A DNA stretch of 64,000 nucleotides, taken from positions 248,001-312,000 of the forward strand of contig NZ_NPKI01000011.1 of assembly GCF_002284565.1 (NCBI RefSeq). Reading direction: 5' to 3'. The position numbers and the translations under genes are program-made. Shown here piece by piece: positions 19,824 to 27,476 of the stretch. Numbering within the stretch: position 1 is the stretch's first letter; every line of letters begins with the position of its first letter. The stretch is from Mesorhizobium mediterraneum (GTDB lineage: Bacteria; Pseudomonadota; Alphaproteobacteria; Rhizobiales; Rhizobiaceae). The notes under the pieces are model-generated. The model worked only from the letters and a program-made list of their open reading frames with translations, did no database searches and had not been told where the DNA came from.

Positions 19824-19837
19824 TATGGTATACCATA
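19824..19837. promoter_or_regulatory. Palindromic GntR operator TATGGTATACCATA
   Basis: A perfect 14-bp palindrome with the TGGTATACCA core typical of FCD-type GntR regulators. It lies in the divergent gap between the DUF1185-type gene (start 19761, minus) and the GntR gene (start 19891, plus), so one site can control both. Confidence 0.78.
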
Positions 19838-19890
19838 CTATTGAAGACCAAATCCCTTGTCAACGGATCGTCGAATCTGTTTGTTTGCGG

Positions 19891-20580
19891 ATGCTGGGAG
19901 TAGATGAATTGGCCGACGACACACTGAGGATCGAACGATCCACCAAGACGCTGAGAACGCTGGCGCTGGAGCGCATGCGCGACGCGATCATGGGGTTTCA
20001 CTTCCAGCCCGGCGAACGGCTGGTCGAGCGGCCGCTTTGCGACCAGCTCGGCGTCAGTCGCTCGGTGGTGCGCGAAGTTCTGCGGCAGTTGGAGACTGAG
20101 GGCCTTGTTCAGATGATACCAGGCCACGGACCCGCGGTGGCCAGGCCGGATCTCAGCCGCACCGATGAGATTTATGAACTCCGCGCTTTGATGGAGGGCA
20201 TCGCGGCGCGCGCCTGCGCGCTGACGGCGACTGAGGACCAGATCGCTGCGCTTGAGCGCGCATTCGATGTGCTGCTCACGGCGTGGGCCTCAGCCAATCC
20301 GATCGAGGTGATGCGGGCGACGACAAAATTCTATGAAGTGCTTTTCGATGCCGCCGACAAGCGCATCGCCTGGGAAATCGTCCAGGGTCTGAACGTCCGC
20401 ATCAACCAGCTGCGTTCCATGACCATCGCTTCGGTGGACCGCCGCGATGCCGCAATTGCCGAAATGACCGACATCATGAACGCGATCAAGTCGCGCAACG
20501 GCGATGACGCCGAAGCCGCGGCCCGGCGACATGTGGAGCAGGCGTGGCGAATTGCGCAACAGACCCTTCGCAACAGCTGA
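19891..20580 (+). CDS. GntR-family regulator (FadR/FCD branch)
   Basis: 229 residues from ATG at 19891. The winged HTH covers about residues 20-85 (ERLVERPLCDQLGVSRSVVR, LETEGLVQMIPGHG) and a helical FCD ligand domain follows (DEIYELRALMEGIAARACAL) with a metal-ligand-like His near the C-terminus (RRHVEQAWRIA). An earlier in-frame ATG at 19825 would put the start inside the operator palindrome, so 19891 is preferred. It is divergent from the operon ending at 10979 and very likely its repressor, responding to the substrate or an intermediate acid. Confidence 0.92.
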   Translation: MLGVDELADDTLRIERSTKTLRTLALERMRDAIMGFHFQPGERLVERPLCDQLGVSRSVVREVLRQLETEGLVQMIPGHGPAVARPDLSRTDEIYELRALMEGIAARACALTATEDQIAALERAFDVLLTAWASANPIEVMRATTKFYEVLFDAADKRIAWEIVQGLNVRINQLRSMTIASVDRRDAAIAEMTDIMNAIKSRNGDDAEAAARRHVEQAWRIAQQTLRNS

Positions 20581-20828
20581 AGCAGAAACTTCACATTACG
20601 GAATCGCCCGTCGCTCTCGCACTGACGCACTGCAGGCAATTCCAACGCGCATCCCGATGATATAGCAGCAATGGCGTTGTTTCTGACGGCTGACGATAGC
20701 GCACTCTGGGTTTGCTGGTGTGGATGCCATTTCAAGCGTATTCTCTTCCTTAGGGAACAAGCCAGGTCGACTTCGATTGGCGGTCGCTTGCGCTCGGCCG
20801 CCCCGCTCGGGAGGAGCCTCTGATTGCG

Positions 20829-21416
20829 ATGGCGCGCTTTGCTCACCTCGCCCTTCTCGCCGTTGCCTTGGGATTGTTGCCTGGAATTGCACTGGCTGGG
20901 GAGCCTTTCGTCCCGAGCTGGATCAAGAACGATCCTGCAGCCGAGACAGTGGCCATAGAGATTGTTGCCGATTGGAACCAAGTCGAGCGGTATCGCAGGG
21001 ACAACATCCGGACCGACATTATCGACTTCAACGGTTACTGGGGCGGCAATCTTACCATCGTCGTGCCAGCAGAATGGTCGGTAAAGATCGAGTTCATCAA
21101 TGGCTCCTCGTCTTTCCGGCACAGCCTGATGCTGACCAGGGTCTACGCTCAGTCAGAGATGCCCGTGAAGTTGACGGCCGAGGATGCGATCTGGGGGGTG
21201 TACACCGATCCGCCAGAGGGGATTAAAATCAATGAGAGGAGGCAACTCAACTTTGTTGCGCAGCAGGCCGGGAGCTATTTCCTCGCCTGCGGGAGGCAAA
21301 CGCATCTGATGGACGGACATTGGATCGGTTTCGAGGTGAGAGACAGCATCGAGCAGGCCGTGGCAATCATAGACGAAAACAAATTTCCGCAGGAGCAGCC
21401 CCCAGGACGGCCTTAG
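20829..21416 (+). CDS. Exported cupredoxin-like protein with predicted His axial ligand
   Basis: 195 residues with a clear signal peptide (MARFAHLALLAVALGLLPGI, cleavage near ALA-GE). The mature domain ends in YFLACGRQTHLMDGHWIGF, the pattern of sulfocyanin-like blue-copper proteins: Cys154 and His159 spaced as C-x4-H, with an upstream His98 in SSSFRHSL. The usual axial Met, five residues after the His, is His164 here. The family carries electrons in the periplasm. GGGAGGAG lies 12 bases before the ATG. It stands alone between a GntR gene and a catabolic operon; its redox partner is unknown. A non-copper cupredoxin fold is possible. Confidence 0.75.
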   Translation: MARFAHLALLAVALGLLPGIALAGEPFVPSWIKNDPAAETVAIEIVADWNQVERYRRDNIRTDIIDFNGYWGGNLTIVVPAEWSVKIEFINGSSSFRHSLMLTRVYAQSEMPVKLTAEDAIWGVYTDPPEGIKINERRQLNFVAQQAGSYFLACGRQTHLMDGHWIGFEVRDSIEQAVAIIDENKFPQEQPPGRP

Positions 21417-21546
21417 GGGCTACGCGAGCAAGCCAGCGCCATGGCTTGGTCGTGGAGATCAATGCAAACCCAGGGCGGCTTACCGGAAATTCGAAAGTCT
21501 GGCGTGCCCGAGCAGCTGCCTTTGCTCGCCTAGCCACCAGCGGGCA

Positions 21547-21651
21547 ATGCTTTCGCCACTATTTCAGCTGCCCTATGCCACAAGGGCAATTCTGTACGGC
21601 TTGGTCGTTCTGGGCGCTGTCATGGCGCTGCGCGAACGGCGGCTGCAATGA
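21547..21651 (+). CDS. Possible 34-residue membrane peptide
   Basis: MLSPLFQLPYATRAILYGLV and onward gives one hydrophobic span followed by a basic tail (ALRERRLQ). Its stop codon overlaps an ATG at 21648 that is in frame with the SDR gene (ATGA junction). There is no strong ribosome site. Coding is uncertain; the ATGA overlap and the hydrophobic-then-basic make-up are the only support. Confidence 0.25.
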   Translation: MLSPLFQLPYATRAILYGLVVLGAVMALRERRLQ

Positions 21652-21665
21652 GAAAGGACAACACG

Positions 21666-22487
21666 ATGAGCGCGACGGCGATGAGTAAAGGGGCACCGTC
21701 ATCGGCGGACGATTTTCTGACCGGGTTGAAGGGGCAGCGCGTGCTGGTGACGGCAGGCGCCGGCGGTATAGGCTTTGCCATTGCCGACACGTTGTCGCGG
21801 CTCGGCGCGCGCATCGTCGTTTGCGACGTCTCCGACGAGGCGCTGGCCGCTGCTCCGGACAGGATAGCGCTCGTCGCCGCGGTCAAGGCCGATGTCTCGC
21901 GCGAAGACGACGTCGACCGGCTGTTCGAGACCGTCAAGGAAAAGCTCGGCGGCCTCGACGCGCTGATCAACAATGCCGGCGTTGCCGGGCCGACCGGCGG
22001 CGTCGATGAGATCGATCCGGCGGAGTGGCGGCGCTGCATCGACATCTGCCTGACCGGCCAGTTCCTCTGCGCCCGACGTGCCGTGCCGCTGATCAAGGCG
22101 GCGGGCGGCGGCTCGATCGTCTCGATGTCGTCGGCGGCCGGCCGCTACGGCTACGCTTTCCGCACACCCTATTCGGCGGCCAAGTTTGGCGTCATCGGTT
22201 TCACGCAGAGCCTCGCCAAGGAACTCGGGCCGCACGGCATAAGGGTCAACGCCATCCTGCCCGGCATCATCGAGGGACCACGCATCGACAAGGTGATCGC
22301 CGACCGGGCCAAGCAGCTCGGTGTGTCGAATGAGGCGATGACGGAGCGCTATCTCCAGAACATCTCGCTGCGCCGCATGACCAGCCCTTATGACGTCGCC
22401 TCGATGGTCGCCTTCCTGCTGTCCAATGCGGGGATCAACATTTCCGGCCAGTCGCTCGGCGTCGACGGCAACGTCGAAACGCTTTGA
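21666..22487 (+). CDS. Short-chain dehydrogenase/reductase
   Basis: 273 residues from ATG at 21666 with AAAGGA seven bases upstream; an in-frame ATG at 21648 is also possible. Classical SDR features: VLVTAGAGGIGFAIADTLS (NAD(P) binding, with the first Gly of TGxxxGIG replaced by Ala), LINNAGVAGP, and the catalytic YSAAKFGVIGF (Tyr-x3-Lys) preceded by a Ser in SMSSAAG. It oxidises a hydroxyl or reduces a ketone in the cytoplasm. First enzyme of the + strand operon leading to the BKACE and acyl-CoA dehydrogenase genes. Confidence 0.93.
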   Translation: MSATAMSKGAPSSADDFLTGLKGQRVLVTAGAGGIGFAIADTLSRLGARIVVCDVSDEALAAAPDRIALVAAVKADVSREDDVDRLFETVKEKLGGLDALINNAGVAGPTGGVDEIDPAEWRRCIDICLTGQFLCARRAVPLIKAAGGGSIVSMSSAAGRYGYAFRTPYSAAKFGVIGFTQSLAKELGPHGIRVNAILPGIIEGPRIDKVIADRAKQLGVSNEAMTERYLQNISLRRMTSPYDVASMVAFLLSNAGINISGQSLGVDGNVETL

Positions 22488-22497
22488 GGAACCGATC

Positions 22498-23446
22498 ATG
22501 ACAAAGGTCGCAATTGTCGGCAGCGGGTTCATCGGACGGGCCTGGGCGATCAGCTTCGCCCGCGCCGGCCACGATGTGCGGATGTGGGATCAGTCGCCGG
22601 CCGCGGCGGGCGGTGCGCATGATTACGTCGCCGGCGTGCTGGGTGACCTCGCCGCGAACGATCTGCTGCGCGGACAGGCAATCGATGCCGTGCGTGGCCG
22701 CATCGCCGTCGTTGCGGAGCTGGAAGAGGCGCTGGCCGATGCGGTCCATATCCAGGAGAACACGCCCGAAAGCCTCGACGTGAAGCGCGAGGTGTTCTCT
22801 CTGATTGATGCGTTGGCCGGTCCGCAAGCGGTGATCGCCAGTTCCACCTCGGCGCTGCTGCCGTCGAAATTCACCGATCATCTGCAAGGGCGGCACCGCT
22901 GCCTGGTCGTGCATCCGATCAAATCCGCCCTATCTCATTCCGGCTGCGGAAGTCGTGCCGGCGCCATGGACCTCGCCCGAAACGGTCGAAAGGACCCGCG
23001 CCTTACTCGTCGCCGCAGGCCACGCGCCGCTGGTGATGAAGCACGAGCTCGACGGCTTCATCATGAACCGCCTGCAGGGCGCGCTGCTGGAGGAGGCTTT
23101 TCGCCTTGTCGCCGACGGCTATGCCAGCGTCGAGGACGTCGATATCGGCATTCGCGACGGGCTGGCGCTACGCTGGTCGTTCATGGGTCCGTTCGAGACG
23201 ATCGACCTCAATGCACCGGGCGGCGTGCGCGACTATGTCGAGCGCTATCAGACGATCTATGCCAACATTTTTCCGCAGACGCTGCGCCGCGTCGACTGGG
23301 CCGGCGAGGTCATCGAGACAGTAGAGGCCGACCGCCGCAAGCGGCTGCCGCGGGAAGAGCTCGGCGAACGGCAGGTGTGGCGCGACCGCCGGCTGATGGC
23401 GCTGGCGGCGCACAAGAGAAAATCGGATCAGGAGTTCGGACGATGA
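22498..23446 (+). pseudogene. Lambda-crystallin-type 3-hydroxyacyl-CoA/L-gulonate dehydrogenase, frameshifted
   Basis: The N-terminal 141 codons (22498-22920) encode VAIVGSGFIGRAWAISFARA, HIQENTPESLDVK and SSTSALLPSKF, an NAD-binding domain like lambda-crystallin/gulonate 3-dehydrogenase. At 22921 the frame breaks: the reading ATC AAA TCC should be ATC AAT CCG CCC TAT to give the family motif HPINPPYLIP. One extra A in the AAA at 22921-22923 explains it exactly. The rest, in the next frame to 23446, has GFIMNRLQGALLEEAFRLV, LRWSFMGPFETIDLN and RQVWRDRRLMALAAHK, all typical. Removing one base restores 315 residues. This is either a true inactivating mutation or a sequencing error. The gene lies between SDR and BKACE genes with an ATGA overlap to the latter. 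Confidence 0.9.
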
Positions 23447-24405
23447 CGGAAACGAACCGCAAGCCCAGCGCTCAGCAGGCCAAGGGCAAGGTTATCATCA
23501 CTTGTGCGGTGACGGGGGCGATCCACACGCCGACCATGTCGCCCTATCTGCCGATCACGCCGGACCAGATCGCGTCCGAGGCGATCGCGGCGGCAGAGGC
23601 GGGTGCCGCGATCCTGCACCTGCATGCCCGCGACCCTGAGACCGGCAAGCCCGACCAGACGCCGGAGGCGTTCGCGCGTTTCCTGCCGCGCGTCAAGCAA
23701 GGCACCAACGCCGCCATCAACATCACCACTGGCGGCAGCCCCTACATGAAGGTCGAGGAGCGCGTGCGCCCAGCCACTGAGTTCAAGCCGGAAGTCGCGT
23801 CGCTCAACATGGGCTCGATCAATTTCGGGCTCTATCACCTCGCGGACAAATACGAGACCTTCAAGTTCGACTGGGAAAAGCCGCATCTGGAAGCGACGCG
23901 CGACCTGGTCTTCCGCAATTCGTTCAAAGACATCGAATACATTCTTGCGACCTGCTACGACAACGGCACGCGCTTCGAGTTCGAGTGCTACGACATTGCC
24001 CATCTCTACAATCTCTCGCACTTTGCCGACCGTGGGCTGGTGAAGCCACCGTTCTTCGTGCAGTCGGTATTCGGGCTGCTCGGCGGCATCGGCACGCATC
24101 CTGAAGACGTCGCCCATATGAAGCGCACCGCCGACCGGCTGTTCGGCGACCAGTTCCGCTGGTCGGTGCTTGGTGCCGGCGCCAGCCAATTGCGCATCGC
24201 GGCGCAATCGGCAGCGCTTGGCGGCAACATCCGCGTCGGGCTCGAGGACAGTCTTTGGGCCGGCAAGGGTAAGCTTGCCAAATCGAACGTCGAACAGGTG
24301 GTGCTTGCCCGCAAGATCATCGAAGGCCTCGGCATGGAGGTGGCGACGCCCGACGAGGCGCGCGAGATCCTGTCATTGAAGGGCGGCGACAAGGTCGCGT
24401 TCTGA
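23443..24405 (+). CDS. Beta-keto acid cleavage enzyme (BKACE, DUF849 family)
   Basis: 320 residues from ATG at 23443, overlapping the stop of the dehydrogenase gene. The family motifs are present: VIITCAVTGAIHTPTMSPYL at the start, AAILHLHARDPETGKP with the two zinc-binding His, and NMGSINFG in the barrel. BKACEs condense a beta-keto acid with acetyl-CoA to give acetoacetate and a new acyl-CoA (as in lysine fermentation and carnitine degradation). The dehydrogenase upstream would make the beta-keto acid from a beta-hydroxy acid. Reading the broken upstream gene without correction fuses it in frame to this one by chance. Confidence 0.93.
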   Translation: MTETNRKPSAQQAKGKVIITCAVTGAIHTPTMSPYLPITPDQIASEAIAAAEAGAAILHLHARDPETGKPDQTPEAFARFLPRVKQGTNAAINITTGGSPYMKVEERVRPATEFKPEVASLNMGSINFGLYHLADKYETFKFDWEKPHLEATRDLVFRNSFKDIEYILATCYDNGTRFEFECYDIAHLYNLSHFADRGLVKPPFFVQSVFGLLGGIGTHPEDVAHMKRTADRLFGDQFRWSVLGAGASQLRIAAQSAALGGNIRVGLEDSLWAGKGKLAKSNVEQVVLARKIIEGLGMEVATPDEAREILSLKGGDKVAF

Positions 24406-24406
24406 G

Positions 24407-24526
24407 GTGGATCGCGAGATCTGGGCTTATGACTATGACATCGCGACTGGTGCTGCCAGCAACCGGCGCACCTTCGCCCGCGTCGACGCCGGCCGGGGTG
24501 GCGCTGCGGCAGCCTGTTCGCAATAA
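24407..24526 (+). pseudogene. Fragment of an SMP-30/gluconolactonase-type gene
   Basis: Starting directly after the BKACE stop, one frame reads EVDREIWAYDYDIATGAASN and then RRTFARVDAGRG before a TAA at 24524. IWAYDYDIATG-SNRR-F is the internal strand pattern of SMP-30/regucalcin-type gluconolactonases. Only about 40 of the usual roughly 290 residues remain, with no start codon and unrelated sequence after it. This is a deletion remnant. The following 145 bases up to the acyl-CoA dehydrogenase gene show nothing recognisable. Confidence 0.72.
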
Positions 24527-24670
24527 ACGGCCTTGGCATCAAGGGCGTTGCGGAACCACGCTTCGCCGGATGACGGCGGCTGAAAAAGGGGATAGAGGCG
24601 AATAAGGAAGCCGAGCGCTCGCTCGATTTCTAGACGATGGCGGCCACCTCGCTTCGCTGAGAGTTTGTCC

Positions 24671-25882
24671 ATGAATTTCGACATTCCAGCCCGCACCGAA
24701 GATTACCGCGTCCGCATTGCCGACTTCGTCGAGCGTGAGATCCTGCCGCTCGAGGCCGACAAGACGTCCTATGACGCGCATGGAAATATCGCCTTGCCGC
24801 TGCTGGAGGCGCTTCGCGCCAAGGCGCGGATGGCGGGCCTGTGGTGCCTGCAGCTCAAGCCCGAAACCGGCGGCGCCGGCCTCGGCAAGATGGACATGGC
24901 GGTCTGTTATGAGGAGATGAACCGGTCGATCTTCGGACCCGTGGTGTTCAATTCGGCAGCGCCCGACGATGGCAACATGATGGTTCTGGAGGCGCTCGGC
25001 ACGCCAGCACAAAAGGAAAAATGGCTGAAGCCGATCGTCGAGGGCAAGGTGCGATCGGCCTTTGCCATGACCGAACCGCACCCCGGCGGCGGCTCGGACC
25101 CTTCGATGATCATGACGCATGCGGAGCTGCGCGGCGACAAATATGTCGTGACCGGCCGCAAATGGTTCATCACCGGCGCGGAGGAGGCCAGCCATTTCAT
25201 TCTGATCGCGCGAACCTCGGACGACCCGCGCCATGGGCTGTCGGCCCTGATGTTCCACAAGGACCAGCCAGGCTGGCGCATCGTGCGCCGCATCGAGATC
25301 ATGGGCCCGGAGGAGCATGGCGGGCATTGCGAGCTGGAGTTCGATGGGCTCGAAATCCCTGTCGAAGACATGCTGGTCGGCGAGGGTAGGGGCATGAAGG
25401 TGACGCAGGTGCGGCTCGGCCCAGCGCGGCTTACCCACTGCATGCGATGGCTCGGACTGTCCAAGCGCTGCGTTGAGATCGCGCGCGCCTACGCCGCCGA
25501 GCGCTATGGTTTCGGCCAGCGCCTCGCCGACCGCGAAAGCGTCCAGCTGAAGCTCGGTGACCTCGCCATGCGCATCGAGATCGGCCGCATCCTGGTGATG
25601 AAGGCTGCGTGGGAGCTGGACCGCGGCGGCTTTGCCCGCAAGGAAGTATCGATGGCCAAGATCCAGGTCGCCAATGTGCTGCATGACGCAGCCGATGTGG
25701 CGATCCAGATCAATGGCGCGCGTGGCTATTCCAAGGACACGGTGCTCGAATGGATCTACCGCTATGCTCGCCAGGCGCGGCTGGTCGACGGTGCCGATGA
25801 GGTCCACAAGATGGTGCTGAACCGTTTCCTCAACGAGGAAGAGAGAGGCTTCTGGCGCTGGACGGTCGAAGGCGAGGCGTAA
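24671..25882 (+). CDS. Acyl-CoA dehydrogenase family protein
   Basis: 403 residues from ATG at 24671 (an in-frame TTG lies 6 bases earlier). FAMTEPHPGGGSDPSMIMT is the flavin-contact motif, KWFITGAEEASHFILIARTS the middle beta domain, and QINGARGYSKDTVLEWIYRY the C-terminal FAD-binding helix bundle. It introduces a double bond into an acyl-CoA or oxidises a related thioester. With the BKACE product being an acyl-CoA, an order of BKACE then dehydrogenation is plausible. It is followed 31 bases later by the phosphotransferase gene, a pairing common with ACAD10/11-type enzymes. Confidence 0.94.
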   Translation: MNFDIPARTEDYRVRIADFVEREILPLEADKTSYDAHGNIALPLLEALRAKARMAGLWCLQLKPETGGAGLGKMDMAVCYEEMNRSIFGPVVFNSAAPDDGNMMVLEALGTPAQKEKWLKPIVEGKVRSAFAMTEPHPGGGSDPSMIMTHAELRGDKYVVTGRKWFITGAEEASHFILIARTSDDPRHGLSALMFHKDQPGWRIVRRIEIMGPEEHGGHCELEFDGLEIPVEDMLVGEGRGMKVTQVRLGPARLTHCMRWLGLSKRCVEIARAYAAERYGFGQRLADRESVQLKLGDLAMRIEIGRILVMKAAWELDRGGFARKEVSMAKIQVANVLHDAADVAIQINGARGYSKDTVLEWIYRYARQARLVDGADEVHKMVLNRFLNEEERGFWRWTVEGEA

Positions 25883-25913
25883 GCGACGCGCGGTGGCATC
25901 TCAGGAGGAAAAG

Positions 25914-26951
25914 ATGGCGCAGCCGTCGAATGCGGATTTCGATCCTGCGGCATTGAAGGCTTTTCTCTCGAACCGCTTCGGCGACGCCGCCATGACGCTT
26001 GAGCGGATTGGCGGCGGACAGTCCAACCCAACCTACTTCGTCGACTATGGTGCGCATCGCATGGTGCTGCGCAAGAAGCCGGCCGGGCCGATCCTGCGCG
26101 GGGCGCATGCCGTCGACCGCGAATTCCGCGTGCTTGAAGCGCTTGCACCGACCGATGTGCCGGTGCCCGGGCCGGTGCTCTATCACGACGGCGTCGAGCC
26201 GCTCGGCACGCCCTTCTACCTGATGGAGCGGCTTGATGGTCGCGTCTTCCACGACTGTTCGCTGCCCGGCCTTTCGCCCGCGCAGCGACGCGGCATCTAT
26301 TTCGGCATGGCCGAAGCGATGGCCAAATTGCATGCTGTCCGTCCCGACGAGGTCGGTCTCGGCGACTACGGCCGGCCCGGCAACTATTTCGAGCGCCAGA
26401 TTGGCCGCTGGACCAGGCAGCTCAGGGAATCGCCGAGTGACAGAATTCCGGCACTCGAAGTGGTCGCCGACTGGCTGCCGCAGCACCTGCCCGCGGATGA
26501 TGGGCGCGTGGCGATCGCCCATGGCGACTTCCGCCTCGGAAATCTGCTGTTCCATCCCGGCAAGCCGGAGGTGATCGGCATTCTCGATTGGGAGCTGTCG
26601 ACGATCGGCCATCCGCTCGCCGATCTCGGCTTTTGCTCGATGACCTGGCATTCGACCCCGGGCGAGTATGGCGGCATCCTCGGCCTCGATCATGCCGCAC
26701 TCGGCATCCCGAGCCAGCGCGAATTCCTCGACCATTATTTCGCGCATGCCGTGCCCACTGCGCCCCTGGAACGCTTCCACCTGGTTTTTTCGCTGTTTCG
26801 TTTCGCGGTGATCTTCGTCGGCATCGCCGACCGGGCGCGGGCAGGCAGCGCGGCGTCGGCCGATGCCGCCGGGAAGTGGCCTCTCGCCGGCCGCTTTGCC
26901 GTGCGTGCCCAAGAGATCATCCAAGGAGCAAGGCCGTGGAGCGGCTCCTGA
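25914..26951 (+). CDS. APH-fold phosphotransferase (ACAD10/11 N-terminal-domain type)
   Basis: 345 residues from ATG at 25914, with AGGAGG six bases upstream. The kinase motifs are RIGGGQSNPTYFV (nucleotide loop), AIAHGDFRLGNLLFH (Brenner motif with catalytic Asp and Asn) and GILDWELSTIGHPLADLG (metal-binding Asp). In mammalian ACAD10/11 and bacterial homologues this kinase phosphorylates a 4-hydroxyacyl-CoA, after which an acyl-CoA dehydrogenase partner completes its conversion. Its position next to an acyl-CoA dehydrogenase gene fits such a pair. Ends 27 bases from the convergent soxG gene. Confidence 0.92.
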   Translation: MAQPSNADFDPAALKAFLSNRFGDAAMTLERIGGGQSNPTYFVDYGAHRMVLRKKPAGPILRGAHAVDREFRVLEALAPTDVPVPGPVLYHDGVEPLGTPFYLMERLDGRVFHDCSLPGLSPAQRRGIYFGMAEAMAKLHAVRPDEVGLGDYGRPGNYFERQIGRWTRQLRESPSDRIPALEVVADWLPQHLPADDGRVAIAHGDFRLGNLLFHPGKPEVIGILDWELSTIGHPLADLGFCSMTWHSTPGEYGGILGLDHAALGIPSQREFLDHYFAHAVPTAPLERFHLVFSLFRFAVIFVGIADRARAGSAASADAAGKWPLAGRFAVRAQEIIQGARPWSGS

Positions 26952-26978
26952 GGAGAGCGTTCGCGCCTGGTCCTTTCC

Positions 26979-27476
26979 CTATTTCGCGGCGTCAGCAATC
27001 CAGTCCGAGAGGCTTCGCGAAAAGCTTCGCGGCACCATGAGTTCGCACGCGGTCTCACCGGTGCGCAGGAAAAGCACGGGCACATGATGCAAGGACGTCA
27101 GCACGGCCCGGCCCGGGGCGGCCGCCGACGCGCGCCAGTCGACGGCGATGCATTTGGAGAGAACCCGCGCGATGTCAGCCCCAGCCATTCTGAAACGCAC
27201 GCGACCTTCGTCGAGAGAAACTGAACAGCCGAGATCCGGGTCGACGGCAAGCGAAGGTGCCTGCGCGCCGTCGTCAAGAGCCAGCCAGAGACGGCGAGGG
27301 GCAACGCGGATGACAAGGAAACCCTTGTGGCGAACAGTCTCTCCAACCGAGGCAGGAAGCTTGGTGCCGAGCGACGTCGAGAGGCTCGATTCGAATTGCC
27401 CCAGCGTGCCGTCCCAGCCCTCGACCTGGATGAGCGGGCAATCGGCCACGGACAGGCTGAAATCCGGGCTAGCCAT
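26979..27476 (-). CDS. soxG: Sarcosine oxidase gamma subunit
   Basis: 165 residues, low-complexity-free, with the family pattern near RMAGADIARVLSKCIAVDW and HHVPVLFLRTG. SoxG is the small gamma subunit of heterotetrameric sarcosine oxidase, which fits around the alpha and beta subunits. Its ATG overlaps the end of soxA by 8 bases. Last gene of the operon that starts near 34411. Confidence 0.9.
   Translation of the reverse strand: MASPDFSLSVADCPLIQVEGWDGTLGQFESSLSTSLGTKLPASVGETVRHKGFLVIRVAPRRLWLALDDGAQAPSLAVDPDLGCSVSLDEGRVRFRMAGADIARVLSKCIAVDWRASAAAPGRAVLTSLHHVPVLFLRTGETACELMVPRSFSRSLSDWIADAAK

Noticed and set aside
22390..24405. A 671-codon open frame apparently fusing a dehydrogenase and BKACE
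   Set aside because: The middle part translates as Arg-rich nonsense antiphase to the true dehydrogenase; motifs show a one-base insertion and a separate BKACE start at 23443.
24433..24696. Minus-strand open frame of 87 codons
   Set aside because: Overlaps the SMP-30 remnant and the acyl-CoA dehydrogenase start; no domain recognised and no ribosome site.
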